Source of the DNA: an uncultured Muribaculaceae bacterium
GTDB lineage: Bacteria; Bacteroidota; Bacteroidia; Bacteroidales; Muribaculaceae
Reading direction: 5' to 3'
DNA length: 34,882 bases
NCBI GenBank assembly: GCA_947174635.1
Contig: CAMWJS010000022.1
Location: forward strand, 1-34,882
In this document: positions 32,893 to 34,882 of the stretch, piece after piece
Numbering within the stretch: position 1 is the first letter of the stretch
Layout of the letters: each line of letters opens with the position of its first letter
Made by a program: the position numbers and the translations under genes
Notes under the pieces: model-generated
What the model saw: only the letters and a program-made list of their open reading frames with translations
The model's database searches: none
Told to the model about the DNA's origin: nothing

Positions 32893-33864
32893 TTATAACA
32901 CATCCCTTTGTATTAGAATGTGTATCTGTGGTATATGATTACTCTGTTGTTGAAATAAATCCGGATTGTTTAGAATGATAGTATAAACTTTTTGCAAGGA
33001 TTTCTTTAGTCCCGTTACAGTGTCATTATTGGCGTTTGCGGCACCTTTTACAGTGTCACGCATAGTGTTTACAATGTTATTTCCTGGATACTACGAAACT
33101 TGTCGGTTGAGATTGGCGATATGATGACGGAGCATGACATCCTGAGTGATTGTAGAATTATCATTCTCTCGGCTGTCAACGAGTGACTGGATATATTCTC
33201 CTTTGTCTTCCTTTCTGACGATGGAAGGAACAAGCCCTAACTGCCGCTGAATCATATTCATCACCTGTCGGGTCGTACGTCCATTGCCGTCAACCTTCGG
33301 ATAAATGGTTACTAGTCGGAAGTGGGCTTCAAAACTCAGACGATAACGTGCCGCGATATTTGTATTGCCAACCTTTGCACTCCCCTCGTTGAGCCACTTG
33401 CAGAAATCATCCACTGCACGTAGGACTTTATTATATGCCAAATAACTCCTTCCGCGAATACCGGCACTGACATTACAGAGACGTAACGAGCCTTTCGATG
33501 AATCAAATGTGCCGGCAATAGTGGAGTATTCACTTCCGGTTCGCCTCATCACTAAGGCAGATAATCGTTACAATAACTGCAGAGTATATATCGAATTTTC
33601 AGATGCTATCTTGAAAGTATAAAGATAAGCGTCCTTCAAATCGACTTCATCATCTGTTCAGTCAAAAAACGCCTCTTTGCAGCAATTCCTTCATCAAAAA
33701 GAGGCTGGTTTTCTACTTCGGTGACAGTAGAACCCTCGATGGCCGTGGAGTTGGTCACGATGGAATAGTGGTACAACTTCTGATAGGTCCACCTGATTCT
33801 CGACTCCCGAAGCAATATAAGCCTTCCGAGCCACCTCTATCCATATGTCAAGATTATTATCCAT
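32893..33864 (-). pseudogene. Decayed Fic-family gene (class II-like)
   Basis: Reading from the ATG at 33864, the frame gives MDNNLDIWIEVARKAYIASG. It then shifts near 33786 (one extra C), continues as KLYHYSIVTNSTAIEG with the inhibitory (S/T)xxxEG motif of class II Fic proteins, and shifts again near 33643 (one base missing). DLKDAYLYTFKIASENS follows, then a TAA (33570-33568). The next part, ending in VDGNGRTTR, has a Fic core in which the catalytic His is Tyr (IYPKVDGNGRTTR). A TAG at 33093-33091 follows. The frame then stays open to 32893 and includes two DTV repeats, which link Fic domains to HTH tails in related proteins. Four lesions and a lost catalytic His mark it as dead. Confidence 0.82.
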
Positions 33865-33881
33865 TACTACAAATGTACTTT

Positions 33882-34882
33882 TTATGTTAGGATTTCCCAC
33901 CATCCGTTGCGTCGTCCGTTGCGTCGGATAAGAATGCCTTTCTCAACAAGACCTGAGGTTATTCGCTTAACTGTGGATGCCGATTTCTTTATGGATTTGG
34001 CGATATCAGTCTGGGTTACTTGGGGATTATCCTCGATAGCTTTTAGTACGGCTAACTCTTCCAAAGTGCAATTCAAAGTATCAAATTGAGACTTTGAACT
34101 GGACGTCGTGGTACTTTGGGACTTGGTCTCAGGCAGGGAAGCACCAACAAGCATATCGCGGTTGCGAAGCTCATTCTTTTCGCCGAGAATAACATTGCGC
34201 AGGAATCGCTCTACAAATTCGGTAGTAGGCGAGATATTCAGTCCTTTATATGAGGCTCTGACAAGGGCATTACGAAAATACCATGAATGTTCTTTGAACA
34301 TATCATTTGTCGCAGAAATACCCATTGAGCGGAGGTACTTTATTAAGAATACAGCAGTTGTGCGAGTATTGCCTTCCCGGAAAGGATGGATTTGCCATAG
34401 GTCTGCAATAAACTGAGACAGGTGCTTGATAATCTCCATCATCGGACGATTTGAATAGTCAAATTCTTTCTCTCGAGACAGGTCATATTCGATTGCTTCG
34501 CGTATGTCAATAGACGGCTGGTAACTCACCGAGGCATCTCCACCAAGCACCCATTCCTTTTTGCTAAGTTCGACCTTTCGCAGCTGCCCGGCAAACTTGA
34601 ATACACCCTCAAAGATACGCCGATGAATAGATGTAAGTCCAACTAATGAGAAGGCGAAAGACGGTTCACTGAGAATCTTTGCGATGTTGACGGAAGCCTT
34701 GTCTCCCTCTTCATCCACAGTATCATGCCCGGACTTAGTCTCATAGTAAGCCTTGATGCGTTCACGAGCCTCATCAATGGATATGTCACCCTCGATATGC
34801 TGACGCGCAGTGTCAAGCAGATAGGAAGAAACCTTCAACCCATCCACATCCTGAAGACCGATAGCCGTCTGCCAAGCATCCG
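33882..34882 (-). CDS. Fic-domain protein with winged-helix tail (5' end outside the window)
   Basis: A Fic/DOC-type protein of at least 333 residues. The frame is open to the window edge, reading DAWQTAIGLQDVDGLKVSSY, the usual N-terminal region of this group, so the apparent GTG start at 34847 is not the true start. The Fic core is IHPFREGNTRTT (the HPFxxGNxR type). The last 65 residues form a winged helix (LEELAVLKAIEDNPQVTQTD, then IAKSIKKSASTVKRITSGLV). Fic enzymes usually AMPylate target proteins; here the HTH suggests self-regulation or DNA targeting. It ends 17 nt before the decayed Fic gene, which probably belonged to the same operon. Confidence 0.88.
   Translation of the reverse strand, partial: DAWQTAIGLQDVDGLKVSSYLLDTARQHIEGDISIDEARERIKAYYETKSGHDTVDEEGDKASVNIAKILSEPSFAFSLVGLTSIHRRIFEGVFKFAGQLRKVELSKKEWVLGGDASVSYQPSIDIREAIEYDLSREKEFDYSNRPMMEIIKHLSQFIADLWQIHPFREGNTRTTAVFLIKYLRSMGISATNDMFKEHSWYFRNALVRASYKGLNISPTTEFVERFLRNVILGEKNELRNRDMLVGASLPETKSQSTTTSSSKSQFDTLNCTLEELAVLKAIEDNPQVTQTDIAKSIKKSASTVKRITSGLVEKGILIRRNGRRNGWWEILT

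Noticed and set aside
33017-33059. Repeated TTACAGTGTCA (two copies about 30 bp apart), considered as a regulatory or CRISPR-like repeat
   Set aside because: In the minus frame they encode the DTV repeats of the decayed Fic gene.

Overview
The window looks like the chromosome of a gut Bacteroidales, most likely a Muribaculaceae (Muribaculum/Duncaniella-like) genome. The evidence is promoters of the Bacteroidota type (TTTG, 19-21 bp, TAnnTTTG), the absence of clear Shine-Dalgarno sequences, moderate GC in the core genes, and the gene content (NspC, DUF4250, PorT-like barrels, LysM plus periplasmic-binding fusion, GH95 fucosidase, CotH lipoprotein). The family assignment is an inference from recognised protein families; no search was run.

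Layout. 1-1312: an IS4-family insertion sequence sitting directly upstream of a DUF4250 gene. 1326-8627: a co-directional housekeeping run of DUF4250, UvrD/PcrA helicase, carboxynorspermidine decarboxylase, GT2 glycosyltransferase, RadC, a polyprenyl diphosphate synthase and a TatD hydrolase. 8768-9668: an overlapping DUF3791-DUF3990-DUF3791 triad that looks like a toxin-antitoxin type unit. 9719-12506 (minus): a PorT-like barrel and a LysM/periplasmic-binding protein, separated by a MITE-like palindromic element. 12556-15846: an AT-rich restriction-modification island (vsr, EcoO109I/PmeII-like endonuclease, C5 methyltransferase) flanked by a perfect 31-bp direct repeat. The repeat duplicates the -7 promoter box and start codons of the next gene. 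15829-22725: envelope and isoprenoid genes (degenerate M23/LytM protein, dxr, rseP, RlmI-like methyltransferase, M49 peptidase), closed by a strong terminator.

22887-26824 (minus): the most unusual part. A 516-residue open reading frame joins an ECF sigma factor to a transmembrane segment, a low-complexity periplasmic linker and an outer-membrane beta-barrel, so one polypeptide is predicted to cross the whole envelope. A CotH-kinase lipoprotein follows it, and a GNAT-toxin/antitoxin pair precedes it. The GNAT gene carries an in-frame TGA at codon 9. 27129-32789: glycan genes, namely a GH95 fucosidase, a LuxR-type regulator and a MalS-like GH13 protein whose catalytic motifs are degraded. 32893-34882 (minus): an intact Fic protein running off the window, followed by a second Fic gene decayed by two frameshifts and two independent nonsense codons.

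Together the accessory genes show repeated insertion and decay (IS, MITE-like element, R-M island, TA and Fic modules) between conserved core operons. No tRNA, rRNA or CRISPR array was seen.
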